Assembly (NCBI GenBank): GCA_934098455.1
Contig: CAKOOU010000006.1
Coordinates: 1 to 39,963, forward strand
Reading direction: 5' to 3'
DNA length: 39,963 nucleotides
From: an uncultured Bacilli bacterium
GTDB lineage: Bacteria; Bacillota_I; Bacilli_A; RF39; UBA660
The first letter of the stretch is position 1; each line of letters begins with the position of its first letter. Position numbers and translations under genes: made by a program. Positions 8,360-17,111 of the stretch are shown in pieces. Below the pieces are notes generated by a model, which was given only the letters and a program-made list of their open reading frames with translations, made no database searches and was not told where the DNA came from.

Positions 8360-8857
8360 ATGTTAAAAATGTTTAAATGCGTAAGGGATAATGTAGATTT
8401 AGATGACTATTTAAAACTTTATAAATATGTAAGAGATAATATGGAACATCCTGAATGGTTAGGAACATTTAGTAAAGAAGAAATAATAGATATTTTAAAT
8501 AGTGGTGGTAAGATATGGTTATATTATGATAAGGATAAATTAGTTTGTTCTTGCTTTTATATGCCTATTAAACAAAAAACGTTAATTAAACACAATATTA
8601 ATTATGATGAATCGTTAGTTGGAGCATTAGGACCTATTATGGTTAGTCCGTTATATATAGGTCATGGATATCAAAAAGATATGATGAATATTTTAGATGA
8701 TTATGTAAAAACACTTAACAAAAAATACATTTTTACTAAAGTTTGCGCTGAAAATATATATTCTTTAAACAATATGTTAGCAAATAACTATAAAGTCGTT
8801 GATGAATATATAAATGAGAGAGGAAGTAATACAGTTTTAATAAAAGAACTTTATTAA
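8360..8857 (+). CDS. Divergent GNAT-like acetyltransferase
   Basis: The 165-residue protein has the size and layout of a GNAT enzyme: an N-terminal helical pair, a substrate-side strand, LGALGPIMVSPLYIGHGYQKDMM as the acyl-CoA-binding region (the GHGY loop replaces the usual QxxGxG/A), and VCAENIYSLNNMLANNYK as the motif-B region. The assignment to the fold is moderately secure; the substrate is unknown. A strong AAGGAGAGAT ribosome-binding site precedes the start. It appears to be the last intact gene of the forward operon, because the sequence directly after it is a recombination scar. Confidence 0.7.
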   Translation: MLKMFKCVRDNVDLDDYLKLYKYVRDNMEHPEWLGTFSKEEIIDILNSGGKIWLYYDKDKLVCSCFYMPIKQKTLIKHNINYDESLVGALGPIMVSPLYIGHGYQKDMMNILDDYVKTLNKKYIFTKVCAENIYSLNNMLANNYKVVDEYINERGSNTVLIKELY

Positions 8858-8861
8858 TGTT

Positions 8862-9023
8862 ATGGATATGGAATATTTAAATACATATGATAAATATAAA
8901 AATAGATTAGATAAGAAGGTAGAAAGAGGTACAAAGTTAAATAAAGATGAACATATACTTATAAGTATTTTGTTTATAAGAAATAGTGATGGTAAATATT
9001 TAATACAAAAAACGCTACATTAG
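8862..9023 (+). pseudogene. NUDIX hydrolase, N-terminal fragment
   Basis: ATG at 8862 opens 53 codons ending in TAG at 9021-9023. The residues (YDKYKNRLDKKVERG, then KDEHILISILFIRN and DGKYLIQKT) match the first strands of NUDIX hydrolases of the isopentenyl-diphosphate-isomerase-like/YfcD type. The NUDIX box (GX5EX7REUXEEXGU) and the rest of the enzyme are absent. After YLIQKT the DNA changes to adhesin-type sequence in another frame, so this is a truncated remnant left by a deletion or illegitimate recombination, with the junction near 9008-9015. Confidence 0.75.
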
Positions 9024-9645
9024 TTGCTAACGCAAGTGAAGGTGTTGTAATAGAAGGTAAAAACAGTGTTAAATTAGAAAATGTAGATTTAACTGATACT
9101 AATAATAAATTAAATGGAAAATCTATAACATATAAAAATATCTTTCTTTATCAATCAATAGTGGAGATGCAAATACTGGTGTTAGTACATTTACTTCTAA
9201 AAATTCTAAAATCACAACTAATAAAGGAGATACATTTTATATAACTAATACATCAAGTGAAATAAATCTAGAAAATAATACTATTACAAATAATGACAGT
9301 ACAGGATCATTTTTAAGAGCGCAAGCTGATTCTTGGGGAAATACTGGAAGTAATGGCGGAACTGTTACACTAAATATGACTAATCAAAAAGCAGTAGGAA
9401 ATATTGTAATAGATAGTATTAGTACACTAACAATGAATCTTACAAATAAATCTTATTATGAAGGTGTTATAAATAGTGATAACAGAGCTAAATCTATAAC
9501 ATTAAAATTAGATAAAACATCTAGTATAAAATTAACTGGTGATTCATATATAACTAGTTTAGATAATAGTGATAGTACTAATTCTAATATAGATTTTAAT
9601 GGATATAAATTATATGTTAATGGAAAAGAAATAAAGAGTAATTAA
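9011..9645 (+). pseudogene. Adhesin-like carbohydrate-binding (DUF4353-type) fragment, frameshifted
   Basis: From 9011 one frame reads an extracellular repeat-rich domain (ASEGVVIEGKNSVKLENVDL...ITYKNIFLYQS), and after about 9160 the match continues in another frame (SGDANTGVSTFTSKNSKITT... to the TAA at 9643-9645). Inserting one base near 9159-9162 would restore the usual IFLYQSxSGDADTG motif, so a 1-nt deletion is likely. The C-terminal part (SWGNTGSNGG, DSISTLTMNL, LTGDSYITSL, LYVNGKEIKS) is typical of the beta-helical carbohydrate-binding domain of large clostridial surface proteins. The signal peptide and N-terminal part are missing. ATG at 9376 could start an 89-residue remnant, but there is no ribosome-binding site. 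Confidence 0.75.
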
Positions 9646-9660
9646 AAAATATTACTCTTT
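9633..9660. terminator. Bidirectional terminator between convergent units
   Basis: AAAGAGTAAT (9633-9642) and ATTACTCTTT (9651-9660) form a perfect 10-bp stem with an 8-nt loop. It separates the adhesin remnant (plus) from the end of the TetR gene (minus). Confidence 0.75.
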
Positions 9661-10215
9661 TCCTATATTATCTGGTATTAAAATACTATAATATTTAATT
9701 AAATCTTCTTTAGAATATTTATTATTACTAATATAATCTATTCCTAAATTAATAACACCACCTAAATAAAATTTAGCAGCTATATCACTTGGAATAACAC
9801 TATTATTATTATCATTAGCTTTATTCAATAAATCATTATTAACTACATTGAGTAAAATATCCATCATAATACTATTTCTATTATTAATCATAATTGAATT
9901 ATATATATCTTTCTTTTCTTCAATATGATTTAAAAATAATCTAATAAGTTCTATATAATATTCTTTAGTATTAACTATATTATTATTTTTAGATAATTCA
10001 CTAGTTAATTCATTTTCTACATTCTTTAAAAAATCTACAAGTAATTCATATTTATCATCATAATGAGCATAAAAAGTTGACCTATTAATTAATGCTTCAT
10101 TACATATATCACTTACTCTTATTTCTTCAAATGTTTTATCTTTCATTAAATTAGTTAATGCATTATATAATGCCATTTTAGTTTTTATAATTCTTAAATC
10201 TTTTTTCTCTTTCAT
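9652..10215 (-). CDS. TetR/AcrR-family transcriptional regulator
   Basis: The protein of about 187 residues has an N-terminal TetR helix-turn-helix: TKMALYNALTNLM, FEEIRVSDICNEALINRSTFYAHYDDKYELL. The remainder is the all-helical ligand-binding and dimerisation domain, with no recognisable ligand signature. I chose the ATG at 10215 (MKEKKDL); a GTG at 10224 in the same frame is possible, and neither has a strong ribosome-binding site. It is divergently transcribed from the MMPL transporter at 10391, the classic layout of a repressor controlling its neighbouring efflux gene. The shared 175-bp region contains a pair of direct repeats that could be an operator. Confidence 0.88.
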   Translation of the reverse strand: MKEKKDLRIIKTKMALYNALTNLMKDKTFEEIRVSDICNEALINRSTFYAHYDDKYELLVDFLKNVENELTSELSKNNNIVNTKEYYIELIRLFLNHIEEKKDIYNSIMINNRNSIMMDILLNVVNNDLLNKANDNNNSVIPSDIAAKFYLGGVINLGIDYISNNKYSKEDLIKYYSILIPDNIGKE

Positions 10216-10269
10216 AATAATCACAACAATATTATATGATATATTTTACAAAAGTAAAGATAAAGTATA

Positions 10270-10315
10270 TTTTGTTGGATAAATATTAATACATATTTTA
10301 TTTTTTGTTGGATAA
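10270..10315. promoter_or_regulatory. Paired direct repeats in the TetR-MMPL intergenic region
   Basis: The 13-mer TTTTGTTGGATAA occurs at 10270-10282 and 10303-10315, 33 bp apart (three helical turns). The repeats lie between the divergent TetR and MMPL genes, so they are a candidate regulator-binding site. TetR operators are usually palindromic, so the binding protein is uncertain. Confidence 0.45.
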
Positions 10316-10390
10316 CATACTTATTATTAATATATTGTGTGTTATTTTTTTATATGTTTTAATAAAATACTTTTTGAAGGGAGAAAAAAT

Positions 10391-13300
10391 ATGAAAAAGT
10401 TTGCAAATAAGATTTGTGAAAAGAAAATATTAATATTAATTATATCTCTAATATTATTAGTATTATCTTTTATAGGTATGAAATTAACTAAAGTAAATTA
10501 TGATATATTAGTTTATTTGCCTAGTGATATTGAGACTATTAAAGGACAAAATATTTTAACTGATGACTTTAATATGGGTTCTTATAGTACAGTAGTAGTT
10601 AGTAATTTATCTAATAAAGATATTATTAAATTAGAGGATAAAATAAAAGATGTGGATGGCGTAAATAATGTTATATCTTTATATGATGTTGTTGGTACTA
10701 ATGTACCAGTAGATTTCTTACCAAGTGAAGTCACTAGTCATTTACATAAAGATAATACAGATATTTTACTTATTACTTTTAAAGATGGTACTAGTGCTAA
10801 TTCAACAATAGATGCTGTTAGAGAAATAAGAAAGATATCTAAAAATATGAAACTTGGCGGTATGAGTAGTATGGTACTTGATACTATGAATTTAAGTGAA
10901 AGTGAAATAATGATATATATTGTTATTGCTGTTGTACTATGTATATTAGTATTAGAATTATCACTTGATTCATACTTAGTTCCAGTATTATTACTAGGTA
11001 ATATTGGTTGTGCTATATTATTTAATTTAGGTAGTAATATATTTTTAGGAGAAATATCATATATTACTAAAGCTTTAGTTGCTGTTTTACAGCTAGGGGT
11101 TACTACAGATTTTTCTATATTCTTATATCATTCTTATGAAGATAAAAAGAAAAAATATGAGAATAGAAATGAGGCTATGAGTGAAGCAATAGTTGAAACA
11201 TTTAAATCAGTTATGGGTAGTAGTTTAACAACAATTGCTGGATTCTTAGTACTTTGTACTATGAAATTAACTTTAGGACGAGATTTAGGTATAGTAATGG
11301 CAAAAGGAGTTTTACTAGGTGTTATAAGTGTTATTACATTATTCCCAGCATTACTTCTTACATTTGATAAGTATATAGAAAAGACTAAACATAAAAGTTT
11401 TAAAATTAATTTCAGTCCATTAAATAATTTTGTTATAAAACATAATAAATCAATATTTATAGTATTCTTAATATTATTAGTTCCTATGTATTTAGCTAAT
11501 AACAAAGTTAGTGTATATTATAAGATAGATAAATCATTGCCAGAATCATTAGAAAGTATAAGTACTAATAATTATTTAAGAGATAATTATAATATAGTTA
11601 GTCCAGAAATAATATTAGTTAACAGTAATATAAAAAGCAATAATGTAAATAATATGATAAATGCTTTAAAGGATGTAGATGGTATAGATTTTGTACTATC
11701 TTATGAAGAATTAAAGAATGCTGGTTTATCAGATAATATGTTAGATGAAGATACATTAAATATATTTAAAAATGATAAATATCAAGCAATACTTGTTAAT
11801 TCAATTTATGAAGTTGCTAGTGATGAATTGAATAATCAAATAGTTAAAGTTAATGATATTGTTAAAAAATATGATGATACTGCTATTGTAGCAGGAGAAG
11901 GTCCTTTAATGAAAGACTTGATTAATATAAGTGATACTGACTTTAAAAATGTTAATTATTCTTCTATAGTTTGTATATTTATTATATTAATTATTGTGCT
12001 TCATAGTTTATCATTACCAATTCTTTTAATACTTGCAATAGAGTTTGCTATTTTCACTAATATGTCTATATCATATTTTAGTGGAACAGTACTTCCATTT
12101 GTTGCACCAATAGTGTTAGGTACTATACAGTTAGGGGCTACTATAGATTATGCAATACTTCTTACTACAACATATATAGAAAATAGAAAGAAATATGATA
12201 AGAAAGAGGCTATGAAATTAACACTTGATTATAATGGACACTCAATATTTGTTAGTGGATTATGTTTCTTTGCTGCAACATTTGGTGTAGGAGTTTATTC
12301 TAAACTTGAAATGGTTGGTTCTCTTTGTACATTAATTTCAAGAGGGGCCATAATAAGTATGATAGTAGTAATAACAGTATTACCGTCTATACTATTAATA
12401 TTTGATAAATTTGTTATAAAAGAAAGGAAAGTTAATATGGATAAAAAAATTAAAAATACTATTGTTGGTTCATTTCTAATATTATCTTTATTTGCAACTC
12501 CAGTACATGCTTTAAGTAAAAATGAAACAGTATATAGTAAATTAGAATATAATGGTAAATTAAAAACAACTTTTGTAAATGAACATTTAGTAAATGATGA
12601 AAAGTTAGAAAATATAAATGATTATTCAGAATTAAAAGATATTTTAAATATAAATGGTGATGAAACTTATAAGATAGATAATAATAAGATTGTATGGAAT
12701 TCTAATAAAAATGATATATTTTATCAAGGTAAATATGAAAAAGATTTACCAATAGAATTAAGTATTACTTATAAATTAGATGGTAAAGTAAAAGAATTAG
12801 ATGATATATTAGGTAAAAAAGGTAAAGTTAGTATATTAATCGATTATAAGAATAAAGATAGTCATAACGTTAGTATAAATGGTAAGAATGAAACTATGTA
12901 TACACCATTTTTAATAACAACAGGTATGATACTTGATGGAAAAGAAAATACTAATATAAATATTAATAATGGTAAAGTAATTTCTACTGGTACTAAGAAT
13001 ATAGTAGTAGGATTAAGTGCTCCAGGATTATATGAAAGTTTAAATGTTAGTAGTTTAAAAAATATGAATAATATTATTATTACATTTGATACAACTAATT
13101 TTAAATTACCTACTATATATAATGTTGCAACTCCTAAATTAATTAGTAGTAGTGATATTAGTAGTTTAAATGAATTAGATAGTTTATATGACAAAACTAA
13201 ACTTTTACAAGATAATATGAATTTAATAGATGAATCATCTAAAAAAATAAAAAGTGGTTCAAATACTTTAAAAAGTAGTTTATCTAGTTCTATTGATAAA

Positions 13301-14170
13301 CTTAAAAAGAGTAGTGGAAATGCTTTAAGTGAAGATGAAGTTAATGCAATAAAGAATAAAACAGTAAGTAATGTTAGTAGTACTTTTACAAATGATTATT
13401 TAAGTTCTATAAGTAATGAGGCTTGGGAAGAAGTTAAAAATAATATGGACCCTAATGATGTTAAAGTAAATGAGATTGGTAATAATGCTGGATTAAATAT
13501 ATTAGGTACATATTTACAATCTACTGGTGAATATAATTCATATTTAGTATGCCAGAATGCTATTAATACTAAGGGTGATAATTACTCTTTGTATACATCA
13601 GACGAATTAATTGCCTGTACAACTATAAATAGTGATACAACATTTATAGCATTAAAAAATGCTGTAGAAGCTAGCATTAAAAATGCTTTAAGTGATACAT
13701 CTAATTATGTTGCTGAAAATGTTTCTAAAAGCGTATCAGCAAATGTTGCAAAAAGTACTGCTGAGAGTGTAGCAAGTAGTATTGCGCCAACTCTTTCTAA
13801 TGAAGTTGCAAATGCTGTTAAAAACGAATCTGTAAAAAGTATTAGTGAATCACTCGGTAATTTATATAATGGTGTAGATATGTTGGATAATGGTATTAAT
13901 GAATTATCTACTGGTATAACTAAATATAATGATGAAGGTATAAAAGTATTAAGTGATATAATAGATAATAAAGTTAAACCTACAAGTGCTAGGGTTAAAA
14001 AATTAGTTAGTTTAGGTAATGAATATCAATTAACTAATAAAAATAATGCTGATGAAACTAAATTTGTGTTAGTAATAGATAGTAAAGAAAAGAAAGTAGA
14101 AGAAAAAACTAATACTAATAAAGAAACTAAAACTAGTTTTATAGATAAAATTAAAAATTTATTTAAATAA
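10391..14170 (+). CDS. MMPL/RND-family transporter fused to a secreted domain
   Basis: The start at 10391 (MKKFANKIC) follows GAAGGGAG and gives 1259 residues. Residues 1-682 are a complete MMPL (HAE3) transporter: two halves, each with one membrane segment, an extracellular porter domain and a five-helix membrane bundle, with GVTTDFSIFLYHSYED and GATIDYAILLTTTYIE as the paired motifs. At residue 683 a second protein begins in frame, with its own Met, an upstream GAAAGGAAAG and a signal-peptide-like segment ending FATPVHA. The remaining ~550 residues are extracellular: a beta-rich part, then Ala/Ser/Val-rich helical repeats like YhgE/Pip proteins, and a Lys-rich tail. Lipid or drug export is inferred. 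The divergent TetR gene probably regulates it. Confidence 0.88.
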   Translation: MKKFANKICEKKILILIISLILLVLSFIGMKLTKVNYDILVYLPSDIETIKGQNILTDDFNMGSYSTVVVSNLSNKDIIKLEDKIKDVDGVNNVISLYDVVGTNVPVDFLPSEVTSHLHKDNTDILLITFKDGTSANSTIDAVREIRKISKNMKLGGMSSMVLDTMNLSESEIMIYIVIAVVLCILVLELSLDSYLVPVLLLGNIGCAILFNLGSNIFLGEISYITKALVAVLQLGVTTDFSIFLYHSYEDKKKKYENRNEAMSEAIVETFKSVMGSSLTTIAGFLVLCTMKLTLGRDLGIVMAKGVLLGVISVITLFPALLLTFDKYIEKTKHKSFKINFSPLNNFVIKHNKSIFIVFLILLVPMYLANNKVSVYYKIDKSLPESLESISTNNYLRDNYNIVSPEIILVNSNIKSNNVNNMINALKDVDGIDFVLSYEELKNAGLSDNMLDEDTLNIFKNDKYQAILVNSIYEVASDELNNQIVKVNDIVKKYDDTAIVAGEGPLMKDLINISDTDFKNVNYSSIVCIFIILIIVLHSLSLPILLILAIEFAIFTNMSISYFSGTVLPFVAPIVLGTIQLGATIDYAILLTTTYIENRKKYDKKEAMKLTLDYNGHSIFVSGLCFFAATFGVGVYSKLEMVGSLCTLISRGAIISMIVVITVLPSILLIFDKFVIKERKVNMDKKIKNTIVGSFLILSLFATPVHALSKNETVYSKLEYNGKLKTTFVNEHLVNDEKLENINDYSELKDILNINGDETYKIDNNKIVWNSNKNDIFYQGKYEKDLPIELSITYKLDGKVKELDDILGKKGKVSILIDYKNKDSHNVSINGKNETMYTPFLITTGMILDGKENTNININNGKVISTGTKNIVVGLSAPGLYESLNVSSLKNMNNIIITFDTTNFKLPTIYNVATPKLISSSDISSLNELDSLYDKTKLLQDNMNLIDESSKKIKSGSNTLKSSLSSSIDKLKKSSGNALSEDEVNAIKNKTVSNVSSTFTNDYLSSISNEAWEEVKNNMDPNDVKVNEIGNNAGLNILGTYLQSTGEYNSYLVCQNAINTKGDNYSLYTSDELIACTTINSDTTFIALKNAVEASIKNALSDTSNYVAENVSKSVSANVAKSTAESVASSIAPTLSNEVANAVKNESVKSISESLGNLYNGVDMLDNGINELSTGITKYNDEGIKVLSDIIDNKVKPTSARVKKLVSLGNEYQLTNKNNADETKFVLVIDSKEKKVEEKTNTNKETKTSFIDKIKNLFK

Positions 14171-14174
14171 AATT

Positions 14175-14198
14175 CATGAGGTTAAACTCATGTTTTTT
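14175..14198 (+). terminator. Rho-independent terminator
   Basis: CATGAG (14175-14180) and CTCATG (14187-14192) form a perfect stem with a 6-nt loop, followed by six T's. It ends the MMPL transcript. Confidence 0.85.
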
Positions 14199-14231
14199 AA
14201 TAAATTAATTTTCACAAAAACTTCATAATTA

Positions 14232-14259
14232 TTTCACATCTTATTCATTTTACTATAGT
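14232..14259 (+). promoter_or_regulatory. Promoter for the thioredoxin-like gene
   Basis: TTTCAC (14232-14237), a 16-bp spacer and TATAGT (14254-14259). The predicted transcription start near 14266 is only about 5 nt before the ATG at 14271, but 23 nt before the in-frame ATA at 14289. Confidence 0.5.
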
Positions 14260-14270
14260 ATCATGTAATC

Positions 14271-14519
14271 ATGGAAGGAGGAATAAGTATAGAAATAAAA
14301 GTAGTCGGAAGTAAAACACATAATGGAATTAAATTAATTAAAAATATAAAAAAAATAAATAGTGATATTAATATAGATGTTAAAGAAATAAATGATGTTA
14401 ATTATTTAAAAAAATATAATATAAAAAATACTCCTGCTTTGATAATTAACAATAACATTGTTTCTGAAGGAAAAGTACTAACAACTCGTGAAATTTGTAA
14501 AATACTTACAACGAATTAA
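14271..14519 (+). CDS. Thioredoxin-like protein lacking CxxC
   Basis: The protein of up to 82 residues matches the small thioredoxin-3 fold: a first strand IEIKVVGS, a helix, INIDVKEIND, and the cis-Pro segment IKNTPALIINN followed by SEGKV and a final helix. The usual C-x-x-C is replaced by K-T-H-N after GS, and the protein contains no cysteine, so it cannot do dithiol redox chemistry. The start is uncertain. A perfect AAGGAGG (14275-14281) lies inside the reading frame if ATG 14271 is used, but stands 7 nt before ATA 14289, where homologous folds begin. A terminator directly follows, so it is monocistronic. Confidence 0.72.
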   Translation: MEGGISIEIKVVGSKTHNGIKLIKNIKKINSDINIDVKEINDVNYLKKYNIKNTPALIINNNIVSEGKVLTTREICKILTTN

Positions 14520-14539
14520 GTCAAATTATTGACTTTTTT
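14518..14539 (+). terminator. Rho-independent terminator
   Basis: AAGTCAA (14518-14524) and TTGACTT (14529-14535) form a perfect 7-bp stem with an ATTA loop, followed by T's to 14539. Confidence 0.85.
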
Positions 14540-14629
14540 CTTTTTCCTAATTTACATTACCATTACATCATGATAAAATATATTTTATAAGATTAGTAGT
14601 AACAATATATTTGAATTAGAGGTTATTAT

Positions 14630-15859
14630 ATGAGTACAATTACAAAATATGTAGAAAACAAAAATTTCCATACAACACTTATTAATATTATTTATCAATT
14701 TAAGTGTGAAAAAAATGAATTAATGGCATTAACAATTCTTTCTAGATTATTAAATAAAACTAATAATAATTATAAAGATGAAGCATCTTTTCAAAAAGAA
14801 AAATTAAATAGATATATAATTAATTATAAAGTAATAAATCAAGGAATAAATGATGTATACTTTTTAAATATATCTATGTTAATACCTAATAAAAATATAT
14901 TAAAAGATGATGTTATTGAAAGTCAAATAATATTTTTGTTAGATAATATATTTAATAATAATTTAGGTGATATAGATTTATTTAATAAAGAAAAGAAATT
15001 ATATACAGAGACACTTTTAAATAATTATAAAAATATAGGTTTTATTGCTGAGGCAAATATATTAGATATATTAGATAAAGATTGTATATTTAATAAATTA
15101 AAATATAAAGATTTAGATAATATATCTATGTTAGAATTAGAAGATGTTATAAATTTTTATAATAAATATATTAAAAATGTTATGCCTAAAATATTTATAA
15201 ATGGAAATATTGATATTAATAAAGTTGATGAGATAATATATAAATATATAAGTAAATATAATTTGAAAGATTATAATATTATAAAAAAATATGATTGTTT
15301 TTATAAAGATAATAATTTTATTGAAAAAGTTGAAACAAGTAGATTTTATCAAAGTGTTTTATATGTAGTATATAATGTGTTGGATTATAAAAAAGAGGAT
15401 TATTATAAATTATATATGATACATTTATTGTTAAATTCTAGTAGTAGTGGATTATTAATGAATGCATTACGTAAACAAAGTAATTTAGTATATCATACTG
15501 GAAGTAGTGTAATGTTAAAAAATGGATTATTATTTATAAAAGCAGTAACAGATAAAGAAAATATTAATTATGCTAAATTAATTATTAAAAGTATTGTTAA
15601 AGAATTAGAGAATATAGAAAAATATGAGAAAAATATAAATTATATTATTAAAAGATTAGAACTATCTAAAGAAAGAGAATTAGATAATTTCTACATAACT
15701 ACTAGTGATATAATAAATAAATATTTTAATACTGATATTACAACTAATGAAGAAATAGAGATACTAAAAAATATAAGTTTAGATGATTTAAAAAAATTTA
15801 TTAAAAGATTAAATTTAAAACTAATATATAGTTTAGAAGGTGATATTAATGCTAAATAA
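14630..15859 (+). CDS. M16-like peptidase homologue, non-catalytic partner (YmfF type)
   Basis: The 409-residue protein has the two-lobed M16 fold with no HxxEH zinc motif: the N-terminal lobe starts YVENKNFHTTLINIIYQF, and the second contains SSSSGLLMNALRKQSNLVYHTGSSV, a typical M16 C-terminal-lobe R/Y segment. Next to it is a homologue with an intact HxxEH, so the two probably form a heterodimer in which this subunit helps to close the chamber, as inferred for the YmfF/YmfH pair of Bacilli. The start follows AGAGGTTATTAT. Its last 11 bases overlap the start of the next gene. Confidence 0.8.
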   Translation: MSTITKYVENKNFHTTLINIIYQFKCEKNELMALTILSRLLNKTNNNYKDEASFQKEKLNRYIINYKVINQGINDVYFLNISMLIPNKNILKDDVIESQIIFLLDNIFNNNLGDIDLFNKEKKLYTETLLNNYKNIGFIAEANILDILDKDCIFNKLKYKDLDNISMLELEDVINFYNKYIKNVMPKIFINGNIDINKVDEIIYKYISKYNLKDYNIIKKYDCFYKDNNFIEKVETSRFYQSVLYVVYNVLDYKKEDYYKLYMIHLLLNSSSSGLLMNALRKQSNLVYHTGSSVMLKNGLLFIKAVTDKENINYAKLIIKSIVKELENIEKYEKNINYIIKRLELSKERELDNFYITTSDIINKYFNTDITTNEEIEILKNISLDDLKKFIKRLNLKLIYSLEGDINAK

Positions 15860-17090
15860 AATAAAGTTAGATAATGGGTTAACTATATATTTATTACCGG
15901 ATAATAATAAACATACTACTTATATTAATTTAATAGTTAATTTTGGAGGATTAAATAACAAGATAATTATTAATAATAAAAAATATAATATAAAAAATGG
16001 TACTGCCCATTTCCTAGAACATTTAGTATTAGAAAGTAGCAAATACGGAGATTTGATGAAATTTTTCGGAATTAATGGGGTAGGTAGTAATGGATTTACT
16101 AGCATTGATAGAACCCAATTTTATATTGATTGTGTAGAAAATGTAGAAAATAACTTAGGAATATTATTGAGTGGAATACATGAACCAATAATATCAGATG
16201 AAATTATTGATAAAATAAGAGGACCTATATTAGAAGAGAAAAAAAGAAGTTTAGATAATAAAGATACTAGTAGTATATATAATGCTAGTTTAAATAGTAT
16301 ATTAGATACTAAAGGATTTAAAAGTATTTTAGGAGATATAGAAGATATTAATAATATTAATAAAAATGATATAGAATTAGCATTTAATACTTTTTATAGA
16401 CCAGAAAATGAGATTATTGTTATAGGTGGTAAATTTAATAAAGATAACATTTTAAATGTAATAAATGAAGTTTATAATGATATAAAATTTAATAAAGATA
16501 ATATTGTTAAACCTACAATTATTCATAAAAATACTGTAAATAAGAAAAAAGTAATTATTAAAGAAGATATTAGTTTAGAAAAAAGTATAATATCATTTAA
16601 AGTAGATGATTTAGATATGAAACCATATGATAAATTAATGTTAGATACTTATTTATATTATTTTTTAAAAAATAATTTTAGTGTAGTAAGTATGTTAAAT
16701 ACTAAATTAGTTAATGAAGATATAATAATTGGTAATATTAACTATTCATGTAATTTAGTAGAAGGTTATCATGTTATTAGAATAGAGGCTAATGTTAAAA
16801 ATAAAAAATTATTTAATAATATAATATTAGATTACTTTAAAAATAAGAAATTTGTATTTGATGAAGATTATTTTAATTTATGTAAAAGAAATTATATAAT
16901 AGATTTAATTACTAGAAGTGATGATATATATAGAACAATAGATCCTTTGATAGAAAATATTATATCTTTTAAATATGAAAATGTAGATACTATAGATGAT
17001 ATTGAAAATATTTCATTTAAAACTTATAAAGATATAATAATGAATTTAGATTTTACTAATTATAGTATAGCATTGCTAGAAAAAAAATAA
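15849..17090 (+). CDS. M16-family zinc peptidase, catalytic partner (YmfH type)
   Basis: The 413-residue protein carries the inverted zinc motif H54-F-L-E-H58 in GTAHFLEHLV, and the downstream glutamate expected in the ILEEKK helix. It is therefore a likely active M16 metallopeptidase, about 50 residues per subdomain and of usual length for the YmfH type. I chose the ATG at 15849: the AAGGTGAT ribosome-binding site lies inside the end of the upstream gene, and an in-frame GTG at 15840 overlaps that site. The 11-bp overlap with the non-catalytic homologue indicates translational coupling and 1:1 assembly. The peptide substrate is unknown. Confidence 0.88.
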   Translation: MLNKIKLDNGLTIYLLPDNNKHTTYINLIVNFGGLNNKIIINNKKYNIKNGTAHFLEHLVLESSKYGDLMKFFGINGVGSNGFTSIDRTQFYIDCVENVENNLGILLSGIHEPIISDEIIDKIRGPILEEKKRSLDNKDTSSIYNASLNSILDTKGFKSILGDIEDINNINKNDIELAFNTFYRPENEIIVIGGKFNKDNILNVINEVYNDIKFNKDNIVKPTIIHKNTVNKKKVIIKEDISLEKSIISFKVDDLDMKPYDKLMLDTYLYYFLKNNFSVVSMLNTKLVNEDIIIGNINYSCNLVEGYHVIRIEANVKNKKLFNNIILDYFKNKKFVFDEDYFNLCKRNYIIDLITRSDDIYRTIDPLIENIISFKYENVDTIDDIENISFKTYKDIIMNLDFTNYSIALLEKK

Positions 17091-17111
17091 GAAAGAAGTT
17101 AATCTTTCTTT
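17089..17111. terminator. Bidirectional terminator between convergent genes
   Basis: AAGAAAGA (17089-17096) and TCTTTCTT (17103-17110) form a perfect 8-bp stem with a 6-nt loop, with an A run on the left and T's on the right. It serves the M16 gene and gpsA. Confidence 0.75.

Noticed and set aside
7848..8857. GNAT pair as a toxin-antitoxin module
   Set aside because: No RHH-type antitoxin gene is adjacent, and the genes are in an operon with a phosphoesterase.
9376..9645. Independent 89-aa gene
   Set aside because: It is the in-frame tail of the frameshifted adhesin fragment and has no ribosome-binding site of its own.
10337..10390. Upstream in-frame start for the MMPL gene
   Set aside because: The added residues (MCYFFICFNKILFEG) include the ribosome-binding site GAAGGGAG of the ATG at 10391, which gives the family-like start MKKFANK.
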